Assembly (NCBI GenBank): GCA_007644065.1
Contig: VJWN01000018.1
Coordinates: forward strand, 124,001-188,000
DNA: 64,000 nucleotides
Direction of reading: 5' to 3'
Origin: Margaritispora aquatica
Taxonomy: Eukaryota; Ascomycota; Leotiomycetes; Helotiales; Discinellaceae
Position numbers and translations under genes: made by a program. Shown one piece after another: positions 10,593 through 21,777 of this stretch. The stretch's first letter is position 1. Each line of letters begins with the position of its first letter. The notes under the pieces are model-generated. The model was not told the origin of the DNA and searched no databases. It was given only the letters and a program-made list of their open reading frames with translations.

Positions 10593-12287
10593 ATGGCTCC
10601 ACACGCAGACTCCCCCGCAGTCGACGCAGACGTCGAGCGTCTCCCAGCCCCTCCACGCCCCGCCCTCTCCGCAAACCCTCCTCGAATTCTCATCATCGGC
10701 GCCGGCAGTCGAGGCCGTGCCTACGCTAAAGCTACCGGCCGCTCCTCAAATGGCGTTGTTGTTGCCGTCGCGGAGCCCGTTGCATATAAGCGGAAGCAGA
10801 TGGGCGAGAACTATATCTGGGGCAAGGCAGGACCATCTGATGGACAAGCATTCAAGGACTGGAAAGATTTCCTGACTTGGGAGACAGAGAGGAGAGCAAA
10901 GGCTGCCAGAGGAGAAGATGTACCAGAGGGCGTGGACGCTGCGTTCATCTGTGTGCTAGATGAGATGCATAAGGAGGTTGTTGTTGGGCTGGCACCGTTA
11001 GGTTTGCATATCATGTGCGAGAAACCTTTGGCTACGAGTCTGGATGACTGTGTAGATATCTACAAGTCTCTGCTGCCGAATCTCCCTGACACTACGCCCT
11101 CGAAGATCTTCTCCATTGGCCATGTGTTGAGGTATAGTCCACATAACATGCTACTGCGAAAACTGCTGTTGGAGGACAAGATCATTGGGGAGATCATGTC
11201 GATTAACCACACCGAACCAGTCGGATGGTGGCATTTCACGCATAGCTATGTCAGGTAGGATTCATACGCAAGAGCGTCTAAAGAGTTATGGCTAAATCCA
11301 AGCAGAGGCAATTGGCGTAAGGAATCCATGACTGCACCATCCCTTCTCACCAAGTCCTGCCACGACATCGATGTAATCCTCTGGCTTCTCTGCTCCCCGC
11401 CCCCTGGATCCACTGCTCCTGCACACATCCCCACGACTGTGACTTCTGTTGGATCCTTGCAATACTTCAACAAGACCAGAAAACCAACTGCTGCCGGCAA
11501 TGCCACGAACTGCTTATCCTGCCCCATTGAGAAATCGTGCAAGTACTCAGCCAAGAAGATCTATCTTGAAGGTGAATTGAGAGGTTTAGCTTCAGGTAAC
11601 ACGAACTGGCCAATCAGTATCGTATTGCCGGAGATCGAGGAGTGCATATCCTCAAGTGGTCAGTCTGCTGGTGCAGCTGCTCTTACGGCTGAGCTGGCTA
11701 AGGACTATACAAGCGAGACGCCGATCTCAGAGGTCGAATCGAGGAATTGGTTTGGTCGTTGCGTCTACGAGGCTGATAACGACGTCAATGACGACCAAGT
11801 GGTGACAATGACGTGGGATAATGATCCATTGCCCAAGATTAACGATGACAATGAGAAGGCTCTCGCAGGACGGGGTGCCAAGACTGCAGTCTTTCACATG
11901 GTCGCTCATACGAAGAAAATATGTGAGCGCTACAGCCATATCTACGGTGCCGACGGTGAGATATACGCGGACAGCGAGACCATTACAGTCGAAGACTTCA
12001 ATACCGGCATGAAGAAAGTGTATAGACCACATATGGCTGGTGGTGGTCATGGCGGTGGTGATGATGGATTGGCGAGGCAATTCATCCTCGCTGTAGATGC
12101 GGTGAAGAACCATGGTGTAAGTGTGGATGAGGCGCAGCGTCTCCATGTGGGTTGTAGTCTGGAGGAGGTGATTAGAAGTCATGCTATGGTTTTTGCCGCC
12201 GAGCAGGCCAGGTTGGGCAAGAAAGTGCTTGACTTCCCGGAGTGGTGGGCAAGGGAGGTTGAAACAAAACTTGTGAAGTCTTCCTGA
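10593..12287 (+). CDS. Gfo/Idh/MocA-family NAD(P)-dependent oxidoreductase
   Basis: Exons 10593-11254 and 11306-12287 (intron 51 bp) join as SYV-R-GNWRKES and give 547 residues. The N-terminal Rossmann fold has RILIIGAGSRGRAYA (GxGxxG at about residues 36-41), then AFICVLDEMHKEVV and MCEKPLAT, the EKP motif (about 143-145) that carries the conserved Lys of this family. The C-terminal half has SCHDIDVILWLL and a Cys-containing PIEKSCKYSAKKIY segment that I associate with the large fungal members. The reaction would be NAD(P)-dependent oxidation or reduction of a sugar, inositol or related polyol. The substrate cannot be told from sequence. The extended first ~28 residues are Pro/Ala-rich. No neighbouring pathway gene is visible. 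The call of family is firm, that of substrate is not made. Confidence 0.9.
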
Positions 12288-12613
12288 AGTCGTCTTTTGG
12301 CTTGCAGTCACATATGGCTTGGACAAAGGATTTAGGTGGTAGAGCGATATAGCATTTTCTAATCGACGAGATGTTCAACGTATCTAGCATCAAAAGACAT
12401 CGTTCCATTCTGTCTGCATAAATCATCAGTACCCAGTACTGAAGCTGCGTTTTGAATCCTCATAGGCAACGCTTTCAATTCTGGCTGCATAATGTGGTAG
12501 TAAAATTATCCTCCCTCTCCTCCCCCTCCTTCATCATCTCTCGTGTCTGTCTCTATTTACTGATTATCCACTTCCTATAGAGGAACGCAATCCACAGAAT
12601 AGTCTGCAATGTT
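12288..12613. other. Intergenic
   Basis: 3' flank of the oxidoreductase. Pyrimidine-rich stretch near 12508-12545. Nothing coding seen. Confidence 0.5.
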
Positions 12614-12901
12614 TCAGTAACATCCCAGCAACCAATAGGCTGTGATTACATGTTCAGGATCGCGTTTTCCATTTGAGACAACGACAACAGGGCCACTCAG
12701 AAGTGGCTCAGGGACGTTGTCCCGTCCCATTCTCTTGAAGAATTCCAGCGGTTTGAGTCCACAGACTGTAAACTTGAGTGATGCATCCGAAATAACATCC
12801 TGAATATTGATCCTGCTCTCATGATCACTGCTGCTGTCCAAGACTTCACACTTGAGGCTATCAACCTGAAATTCACCTATGGTTTTATGCTCCAGCTTAT
12901 A
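12614..12901 (-). pseudogene. Probable gene fragment (C-terminal part only)
   Basis: A 95-codon minus-strand frame, opened by an upstream TAA and without a plausible ATG, reads like ordinary protein: TIGEFQVDSLKCEVLD, RINIQDVISDASLKFTVCGL, EFFKRMGRDNVPEPLLSGPV, VVVVSNGKRDPEHVITAYW. It ends in a normal stop. I found no upstream exon: sequence to the right (12905 onward) becomes AT-rich with many stops. I do not recognise the family. The best reading is the 3' remnant of a truncated or RIP-damaged gene. An intact gene with a missed 5' exon remains possible. Confidence 0.4.
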
Positions 12902-12904
12902 TTA

Positions 12905-13822
12905 TCCATAGGTTTGTCGATTATTTCTAATCGACTGCGAATCTGTCCATGAAGCGTTGACTTTCTCCAACGCAGAGTGGTCAATACGCAAGCCAGCTAG
13001 TCAGCTAACTTATAAACCACGTCAAGAAGCCTATTAGCTTGGTGTTTAATTTTTAAAAGATAATCAGCGTGAATTTCTTCCGTCAATAAGCCCTCTTCTA
13101 AGCTCGAGCGTTTATTTTTGATGGTTTTCGAAGCTAGAAATATCTATCTTTCAAGTCTAGAATTCTTAAAGGTTCCTGATATAATGGAAATAAAAGCTTT
13201 CTTATTGACTGAGCCTCGCTAAAGTTTTATTTCTGCTATATGTAACTGCCTTTACTATGATTAAAGGCTCCCATTATTAATGTATGAAGTTTTGTGAATT
13301 CTATATGTTGATTTTCTACTTAATATATTATGTTTATATTGTTATAATTGAGCCCATTTGCGGTGAGCCTCCTTTTATAGCATAAACTGAAATCTTGTAC
13401 CACAGCGCCACCGTCATACTTATACCACTGTCAAAACCTGCGGATGGTTCATATCCGACTCCTAGAGTCCCGCAGCACTGCCAGGAGTTAGAATCAGCTT
13501 TGTGGTCACCGTAGCGTGCAAGTTTGTACAAATTCGCTACACTGAGTGGTATGTACTAATTAAAACGACTAACAGTTTTTGGGTAGAGAGAAGAAGAGCA
13601 AACGAAACAGATGTGATATTAAGGTCGAAAGCTGCCTATGGTTTGAAAGCTCTCTGAGAACTGCTAATATATACGAAGTTTGCGTACTAATGCGGCTCTT
13701 TGAACCTGTCACGATGTCTGTCAATGTAACAAACCCCGCAACTTCTATCAGATATACTCCCCGTCAACACTTATACGTTACTACTCTCGGACAACACCTC
13801 AATATCAAAGCTCTTCTACCAT
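12905..13822. other. AT-rich, decayed intergenic
   Basis: AT-rich sequence with many TA dinucleotides and stop codons in all frames between about 13000 and 13350, resembling RIP-degraded repeat. The last 250 bp lead into the MYND-type gene and have normal composition. No gene supported. Confidence 0.45.
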
Positions 13823-14425
13823 ATGGCAACTCTAACCTGTATAATCTGTAATGACTCTAACGCCAAACTCTGCTCTATGTGCCGTTCGAACTCATACTGC
13901 TCCCTAAAATGTCAGAAACTCGACTGGCCTCTCCACAAGACTATCTGCAAGGCCTTCACCACTTTGCACCTGCGACCATCTCCTTCACACAAACTTGCAA
14001 TCCTCTTCCCAATCGATTCAAAAGATCCTCAACCCATTTGGATGAAGTGTGAACAACATTTCGATGATGAAGACGAAATTTAATTCGAGGTACCAGATAC
14101 TCAACACATTCTGGAAATCGAGAACCTTGACCTCAAATACAAATCTAGTACAGAGTTCCTGAGAATAAGGCGGAATGAGCTTCGCGGGTTCAATCTTAGC
14201 TATACGGTTGAGGCTATTGGTCGGGAAACTGCTCTAATTGACGGTTCCGCGCCTAATGTTTGTGTTTTACATTTCACGAAAGGGCAAACTACACACCTTT
14301 GGAGGGGACCAATAGTGGTTATGCGTCAGCCAGGCACGGCTATTGACCCTTTGTTCTACGAGGATATAAGGGCTAGTGATTTTCGAGTTGCGATCGATTA
14401 TTTTCTTTCTTATGGAAGGTTATAA
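13823..14425 (+). pseudogene. MYND zinc-finger protein interrupted by one in-frame stop
   Basis: Starts MATLTCIICNDSNAKLC with a MYND-type finger: CIICxxxxxKLCxxCxxxxYCSxxCQxxDWxxHKTIC, residues about 6-42. The frame meets TAA at 14081-14083 after DEDEI, then stays open in the same frame for a further 113 codons to TAA at 14423-14425. The downstream part keeps family-like motifs: VPDTQHILEI, ALIDGSAPNVCVLHFTKG, LWRGPIVVMR and a final DFRVAIDYFLSYG. I recall these from intact fungal MYND proteins that end in a similar DYFLSYG. So the gene would be about 200 residues with one nonsense change. A 48-base GT...AG interval (14049-14096) would remove the stop, but it would also delete the conserved acidic segment, so I prefer a disabled allele or stop readthrough. 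MYND fingers mediate protein-protein contacts. The role of this family is unknown to me. Confidence 0.7.
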
Positions 14426-15282
14426 TCTAGCTTGAAGGTATTCCTTTAGGGCGAGGACATAAGATTTGGGACGTTGGGGATGCAAACGATTTCACAATGA
14501 TGTTGATCTGAGGCTGCGAATCCTTATTGGTTGGTGTGATGATTGATCTATTTGCTATGGTTTTGATTGGAGCATTCCATGTCTCTGGGCTTCTCTGGAT
14601 GTTTTGCTTTCCATTTCCAAGATTGAGAATGAAACAAGTGGTTGGGATGCCCTGTTGCTGAACACCGTGGAGCTTCCTATAAGTTCATAATTAGAAGCTA
14701 ATTGCTTGCTGATTGCTTTAAATTATCCACACTAGCAACTCCCAACGTAATGAAAGATCTAGGTATTGATTGAAAGATCAGTCAGAGAAGCTTTGTGCAA
14801 GTATGAGGATAATTGAGCTCAATATAGTCAAATGACCCCCTACCGCCCCAAATTCTTTGATCTAACTCTACTTCAGTTATTGAAGTAGATCTTTACATTA
14901 ACCTTACCATTTGTCGCAATTCAAAACCTCTTCTTTGGATGCTTCAAGCATTGAAGTTCCAAAGAATGCTTTGTCAAATTAAGCGAAATCTCGAAAGGGG
15001 GGAGAACATGCCCCACAATTCCACTAGCGCCCACAACCTGCTAAGACCGCAATCGCGTTCGCGTTAACCTCCTAGAACACGGTACCAAAAACTCGCTTTG
15101 AAAAATTATTTGCAAAAGTGCTTAGCGCTTGTTTCTTGCTAGACTAGCGCCTGCATAAGAAGTCTTGCAACCAAGCCAGCCTTTGCAAATTTCAAATTCG
15201 TTTTCGTCTTACCAACTCCAATCTATGAAAGAACAACACACATACAAACCTTATCATAGCATAGAATTAGCAATAGCTCGCG
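14426..15282. other. Intergenic
   Basis: No coding signal. Contains several TAGCGC-type words near 15025-15150 and a CA-rich leader before the ATG at 15283. Nothing else supported. Confidence 0.45.
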
Positions 15283-17707
15283 ATGTCAGACGACAACAAT
15301 ACAAACAACCCTCCAGGCTGCGAAGAGAACGATCGTCCAGGATCGTCAGCATCTCGTTCTGCAAGTTCGACCTCTCAGCAAGATCGAATTGCAAACAGTC
15401 CAGCCCGCCCTGGAACCCCAGCGTCTCGCTCTGGTAGTTCGCCTTCTCGACTAAACGAAAACAGCCCACCGGCTGAGCAAGATCGAACTGCCAACACTCT
15501 CGCTCAACCAACTCCCCTATACGGTTGGCCCAGAGACCCAATCCTCGATATCTCGTCCAGAAGACTCTCCTCTCCACCAAGAGAGTTCTCAACCACCGCA
15601 GTTCTGACAGCTCTTGAACGTGGAAGAACCATGGGACCTCCTTTTAGCACGCCGTTTCTTGGTGGTACTAGGACTCCGCAGCAGATATTTGAAGATGAGC
15701 TCGGTATGATTTCGCTCCCACCCCATATTCTCGCTCCTATTCCATGTACTCGCTCACAGCATATTCTCATCCCCAACCCATACTCGCTCACAGAACAATC
15801 TCGCTCGCAGAGCATTCTCGCTCGGCATATCTCGCTCAGCATATCTCGCTCGCAACAAATGATAGCGAGAACAGTAGTTCAAGAAGCTAACTTGGCATCT
15901 AGACGCGTCCGTATTCAGCAATCTTCCAGTAGCAAATCTCCTCGAACCCGAGGTTCAAATTACCAGTAACGTAAGAAACGAATCTCCCAGAGGATCTGCT
16001 GTTTCGCCATTTGTCTTCCCACAAGAGCCTGAACCCGAGAGACCGAGATCGAGGAACCAGACTGTACCAAGAGGAGACGATCACTATTATGGACCTGGAC
16101 TTGGAAGACGAAACGTGGGAGGTAGATCAATTGGAGCAAGTGGAACTACAGGAGGTGCTTCTGTTGATGCAACTAATTCATCGCCACGCAGCCTTCCTGC
16201 ACTTCCTCTCCAAGCTCCTATTGCCTCCGCTCCTTCATTTGCAGTACGTGACCTAGCCTATATTGCTGGTCCTACACGTAAGTCTCACAGTGATCTTTTG
16301 CACCAAACACTCCTTGCTCGTATCGCCCTGTCCAAAATCCTAGCTAACAGTCCCTAAAGCCGGTGCACGCGAATACCGCGCTCGAAACCCGTTGGACTTC
16401 CCAAACTTCCCAGGACCAACACCGCCAACCATATTTGAGAGAGGCCTTCCACCTAATATTGATCAATGGGCAATCGAACAAGACCGCCTACGTGCAGAAG
16501 CATCAGCAGCAACCGCAGCTAGAATTCATGCGCGCTTGGGTCTGCCGGCTGAAACGCAAAGCTCGCAATTTCAGTTCCAAAATCGAAATCAACGTCATCA
16601 TGGACCCATCACGCCTGCTCCATCCACAGCTCCATCGATCTTCGATTCTGAGAACTATCAAGGTCCCTATCATCCTATTGATATTCGTCGAACAGCCCTG
16701 CCAGGTCAAATTCTGAGGCGACGTCTACCACAACCCACTCCTGCGCCCGAGTTTGGAGATGAGCAGTTGCGTGATCTTATAAATGATCCTATTTTTGGTA
16801 ATTCCCACCCCTTTCTCTCATTCCTTACTTACTTACCTACCGCTTCCTCTTTTCCCTTTCATTTTTTCTTTCCTTTGAACATGTTTCTTCCACTTCCTCG
16901 CTTAGCTCCACTTCTCCACTCCTCCTTTTCCACCACCTCTCCACTCTACCAGCATCCAAACTCCAAGAAAACCACCAACTAACCATTACCTCTCCAGGTC
17001 CATTCCCAGATGCAGACTCAGTCCAACTTCCACCGATCGACGACGGACCCCGACCCGACTGGGGAGGCTACAGTCCCGCTCAAAGCTCCTCCAACCCCAG
17101 AGCCTCGCACGCCGTCCTCGAAACCCAGCGCATCGCAGGCCTCTTGGAGAAGTACTCATTCGAAAACAGCAAGGCCATCGTGGAGCGTTTATATGCCACT
17201 GTCGTAGCCAAGCACACAGAATATCTCGCTCACCACGCCATGTTGCAAGACCAACTAGCCACCCAGTCCCTCCCCACCACCACTGACTCCACCGCCGATT
17301 CTATCGCTGACATTCCTTCCATCTCCGTCAATTTCCAGACCGACCAAACTACCGACCCAGCCATCGATCTCGTAGCCACGACCGAACGTCTCGCCTCCGA
17401 ATACCGCGCCGGCAAAGCCTACCTGAAGAAACTCCCCGCCGCCATGGTCGAATTGAAGGAGCTGATTCGAATCATGCAGAAGCTACACTTGCAGAAGTTA
17501 CACCCCCATCACACCCTGTATGCCGATGCCGTGCGGACCGGCTCCGGAGTCCCGCCTGTGTACCAGTTTGAGCGACTCTTGGCATGTGGACAGACAGAGG
17601 CCTACGCTAGATTCCCGGTTCGACCAACTTGGATGCTAGAGGGACCTTGCTTGAGGATGCTGAGGGTGGAGGTCAGGAGCCCACGGAAGTTCATTGTTTT
17701 CGTTTGA
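15283..17707 (+). CDS. Large disordered Pro/Ser-rich protein, four exons, unknown function
   Basis: Exons 15283-15703, 15903-16277, 16360-16797 and 16998-17707 join in phase to 647 residues. The supports are a GTATGA donor with acceptor CATCTAG after a GCTAAC branch (intron 1, 199 bp), GTAAGT (intron 2, 82 bp) and GTAATT with CTCTCCAG (intron 3, 200 bp). Residues 1-430 are Pro/Ser/Arg-rich and probably disordered. The last ~200 (LEKYSFENSKAIVERLYATV, VELKELIRIMQKLHLQKLHP) look helical, possibly a coiled coil or folded interaction region. No known domain recognised and no signal peptide. Intron 1 is open in the exon-1 frame up to 15966, so retention would yield a 228-residue Ser-rich product. 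Joins 2 and 3 are firmer than join 1. Subcellular location not inferable. Confidence 0.68.
15720..15860 (+). repeat. CTCGCTC-type degenerate minisatellite inside intron 1
   Basis: TCTCGCTC / ACTCGCTC recurs about eight times with variable 8-25 base spacers, including two ACTCGCTCACAG copies and three ATCTCGCTC copies. It lies wholly within the proposed first intron of the 15283 gene. Confidence 0.75.
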
Positions 17708-18072
17708 GCAAGGGGCGGAATGGAGGTGGTGGAGATTGGGTGAGGATGGGGACGATGGGAGTGTAAGATAGTGGGATGTTGAGTAATGTAATATTCTCGT
17801 ATCTAAAATGCTGCCTCGGATGCCATCGTGAACTTTTTTTATTGTAAGTTTGATGCTTGCAATTAAAAATGTATCTTAGTTCTTGTGTTGCTTTTATACT
17901 CTCTTTGGCACCTAAACAGACGACCTCAATAAGCTTGTTCACCCAAGATCAACTCTTTGCCAGATAATCACAAAGAGTAACTTATTCTATGTCCTCTCTG
18001 TATCTCTTGACCACTTTGAACTATCCTCATACAAGTACTAAGCCCCACTGACATCCATCAATTCTATCACAC
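17708..18072. other. Intergenic between convergent genes
   Basis: 3' flanks of the disordered-protein gene and of the permease gene. Nothing coding seen. Confidence 0.5.
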
Positions 18073-19798
18073 TCAAACAGTATACCTAAACCAAAGCGCA
18101 TTATCCGCCCGATCCTTCGCATCCTCGTCGCTATCGCTTTCACTCCCAGCCGCAGTAGCAGCAGGACCCAGACTATCTCTCCTCTTATTCTCATATCTGA
18201 GATAAGTAGTCATGAACAACGTCAGGAAGAACGCCATGCTAACGATACCAATGAGGATTGAGTGACCTTTGATGAATCTATTTTGTGTTAGTCCATCTTG
18301 TTCAAAACCTGCCCTGAAGTTGCAGTGCAAGATTGAGATCGAGAAGTCTTTTTACCTTGGGCTATCTCTCGTGAGATAAACATAACTAGCAATAATGCCA
18401 CCGCAGTTGCCGCCCATAACTTGCATCGCGATACCGACACCTCTCTTCATGCTGCCACCAATATTGTTTCCATTCCACGCCAATCCCAGAGGAATCTGAG
18501 GATAGATACCTAGTAGCCATTAGCACCTGTTCAGAGTCTTCATCTTTTCCAATATCAGGCGCAGATATAGCTTACCAACAGCGGCAAACACCGTTCCTGT
18601 ATACTGAATATGTGCCTTCGAGCTTCCAGCCAGCAAAGCAAATCCAATAATCGCCACAATCTGGAATCCAAGCATGAACACACCCCTGGTCCTGTACCTA
18701 TCTGCCAGCCAACTCGCTGTGATGGTGAAGAAGCACGCAATCACGTATGGTGGTACAGACATGAGTTGAGCTTGGTTGGCTGTGTAGCCCATGTGCTTGA
18801 TGATGGTAGGTAAGAAGAGTGAGATGCTGTAGATAGGGCAGAAGCCAGCCATGCAGATAAGCATGTGGATATATATCTTCCAGTCTTTAATAGCTTGGAA
18901 GACATATTTGTAGGCGAATGTGTCAGCAAGACCGCCATGATCGGCTGCCAAACGACGTTCGACTTCTTGCTTTTCGGCTGGAGAGAGAAACTTAGCACTT
19001 TCTGCACGTTAGTAAAGCACAGGACTAATTGTTAGAGGCTTTTTCTTACGTGGAAGGATAATCATTGATGGCCCAGTATGCTGAAAATGAAACGAGAATG
19101 CTCAACAGACCCTCCAGAATAAAAATCCAAGCCCAAGCATTCTTCCCACCAACACCTTTCATTTCAGCAATACCTCTTGCAAGAATACCACCAAAAGCAC
19201 CAGCCAGAGTCGCAGCTGAGAAGAACAGCGCCATGCGGAACCCGCACTCGTTTCTGCAATACCAGGAAGTGATGTAGTAGTTCACACCTGGGAAGAGGCC
19301 TCCTTCAAAAATACCGAGAAAGACGCGAGTGGCCATCAGACCGGCTTTGTTCTTGACGAATCCTTGACAAATCATGGATGCAGACCAGAAAACCATAATG
19401 AAGGTTAGCCAGATGGAGGGACGAAGACGCTTCATCATAATGTTTGAGGGTATTTCGGCTGCAATGTAGAAGGGGAAGAGGATGGCAAGACAGTCATTGT
19501 AATCGAGGCCTTTTAGACCAAGGTCTTTCTCGAGATTATCGAGACGCGCATTGCCGATGTTTGTTCGATCCAGGAAACATAATCTGAGTGTATTAGCATT
19601 GATCTTTGGGATTGGAATAACAACTTACAAGTAGATGAGAGACAAGAATGGAATCAAATGCCAATCTATCCTCCGCACAAGTTTCTTCGTCATCTTTGCA
19701 TCAAAACCTTGCGCCTCAGCAAGCTCAATAGATGTAGCTGTTGAAGTTTCCTGGGAAACGACCTTCTCCCTTACGGGAATTTCAGTAGTGACACCCAT
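18073..19798 (-). CDS. MFS anion:cation symporter (Dal5/allantoate-permease-like)
   Basis: Five exons (19798-19629, 19583-19050, 18997-18576, 18509-18356, 18277-18073) with introns of 45, 52, 66 and 78 bp join in phase to 494 residues. The start is MGVTTEIPVREK. Family signatures are visible: RRIDWHLIPFLSLIYLLCFL followed by DRTNIGNARL (TM1 and loop), then a GIFEGGLFPGVNYYITSWYC segment and TM segments up to about 12 in all. The C-terminus is a cytosolic acidic tail (AAGSESDSDEDAKDR). Members of the anion:cation symporter group import small organic anions such as allantoate, nicotinate, pantothenate or biotin-type vitamins with protons. The substrate here cannot be told. It acts at the plasma membrane. 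Family call is firm; exon ends all have consensus GT/AG and correct phase. Confidence 0.92.
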
Positions 19799-21777
19799 CT
19801 TGCGTTTCAAAATTCCAAAGTCAAGATCAAGCAGCAACCTCGAAAATGAGAACAAAGTAAACAGTCCACCCACGAAAGAGAAGCACTGCAGGTATAAGTA
19901 TGCGAGTACCTTGTCCACCTTATCAGTTTGTACTCATGTATACCAGGTCTCACACATTTATCCAGCGCCCGAACTTCAACCCAGAACCATGCATATACTA
20001 AACTCGTGAACCAGTGAGGCTGACAAGCCTGACATGCAGTGTCGCATTCACCAGTAACCATCGATCTCTCCAAGCCAAAAAAAGGCTTCGGCTGGCTTAC
20101 ACTTCGCAAAGCTTGTCCTATCTCGTGGCTTCTCGCGTATATTAATGCGCCGTTATGCCTGTATGCTGAGCTTTTTGGAGAAGGTGACACGATCCACGCC
20201 AATCTGGACCTTGTTCACGGATTCGCTTCCAGCCACTCGTCCACTCGAGATAGGATATGTGCCAAAATTAAATGACTCGGTGTGCTTTCGTCTCACTCTG
20301 CAGATCAGATTTGTAAACGCGATATCTCCCTTGCCAACCCTCTGGCATGTGCTGTGTGTAGTGGATATTGTGGGTGGACGCGATACAAGGTATGTGAGAT
20401 CCACTGGATAAACGCCTTTACGATGGAGATGAATGCACGAGATATTGGATCAGAGAAGCGATTGGAGGGAAATGCGGAGAGACCGAAGAGGACCTGGGGT
20501 AGCACAGTCAGCAATATAGAGATTGAACTAGGGTTGTAACCTAGATATATTGCTCGCTCGATTGACTTACAAATATGTTATCAAAAGAACCCTTCGTCCT
20601 GAAATGTAGTGGGAATGGGAGTAAGAACCAGGGAAATATGAGGTGATGTTTATATATCGTGAAACTCGATAGAGTTGGAGATCTGATAGATGGCTCAATG
20701 AGGAAACTACATCTCAGCGTTCCATGAAGATTATGCACGACTTCCTGCCGCCCCCCTGGCAAGTGAGGAAGTTAGATGCATGATAATCTGGACAAATCTC
20801 CCAATTCTAAAGATCCCACAGGAATACCTGCAGCAGTCTCGGCCAAATCTTATAATAATAATAATAGAATTCCATTTCAACTTGCATGTGAAAGCTTAAC
20901 AAAATCAAGTGTTAAGCGACGGATTGGTGAGATCTCACGTTATATGCTAAGAAGAAGATACTTGTCTCCATCCATTATAAAAACGTCCAACCCAAGCTTA
21001 AACCTACTGAAATATCTTGCTCTCTTCGCACTGGCCAGGAAGGAATACTCCGCACCCTTAATGTTGCTGACCTCCCACAATGGGGGCGTAAGCCGAAGCT
21101 ACCAACACTTCCAAGTTGCGGCTCCACTTGCCCCCCGTGCCCCGTATCCCCTGCCACACATCCATCTCGCACGGAGTCAGAGCCTAATTGGAGAGACTTG
21201 AAAAAATCTGGAGGAAAGCTAGGAAGTGGACGTGGACGCGACTGCAAAAATGCTCATGAAGTATTGAGACACTAGGAAGTCTAGAGTATCATATGAATTA
21301 AGGATAAAGATATACATAAAACCCGCTTGTGCCACATTGTAGTAGTATATATAGCTAAATAAATCAGATAACACCAAAAGATGCAAGAAAAAGACATGTG
21401 AGAAGTGATGGGAAAGAGACTCTGAGACTTCAGACACGATGACATAGGGAGCAGTGGATAGACACAAACCTAAGTACACTAAACTCAGAATAAACTCACA
21501 TACAACACGCACAAAAGCAGCGAGAACAGTGGCATCGAAGAATAAATACTTCACATGTTCGTCTCTCTCCTAGAAATATACAAACCCTCCTCATCCATAC
21601 CTCTCTCCATATACAACGCTAAGCAAGTAAGCAAGGCATATATCCAATGCCAATCCAACTCTGATGTTCTTCCAAAACGCCAATAATGCAGTAAACGCTG
21701 AAAACAAATGACACAAAAATATACACTTCCACTTCATACATAATTCTAGTTATCCTCTTCGCATATGCTCACTTGCA
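19799..21777. other. Intergenic
   Basis: Long gap. The right part is the 3' flank of the M28 peptidase gene. Scattered frames on both strands (19807-20202, 20776-21201, 21219-21554) have no motif. Small (AAT)n tract near 20853. Nothing supported. Confidence 0.45.

Noticed and set aside
14049..14096. 48-base intron that would remove the MYND stop
   Set aside because: It would delete the conserved DEDE-type segment and has a weak branch site; kept only as an alternative.
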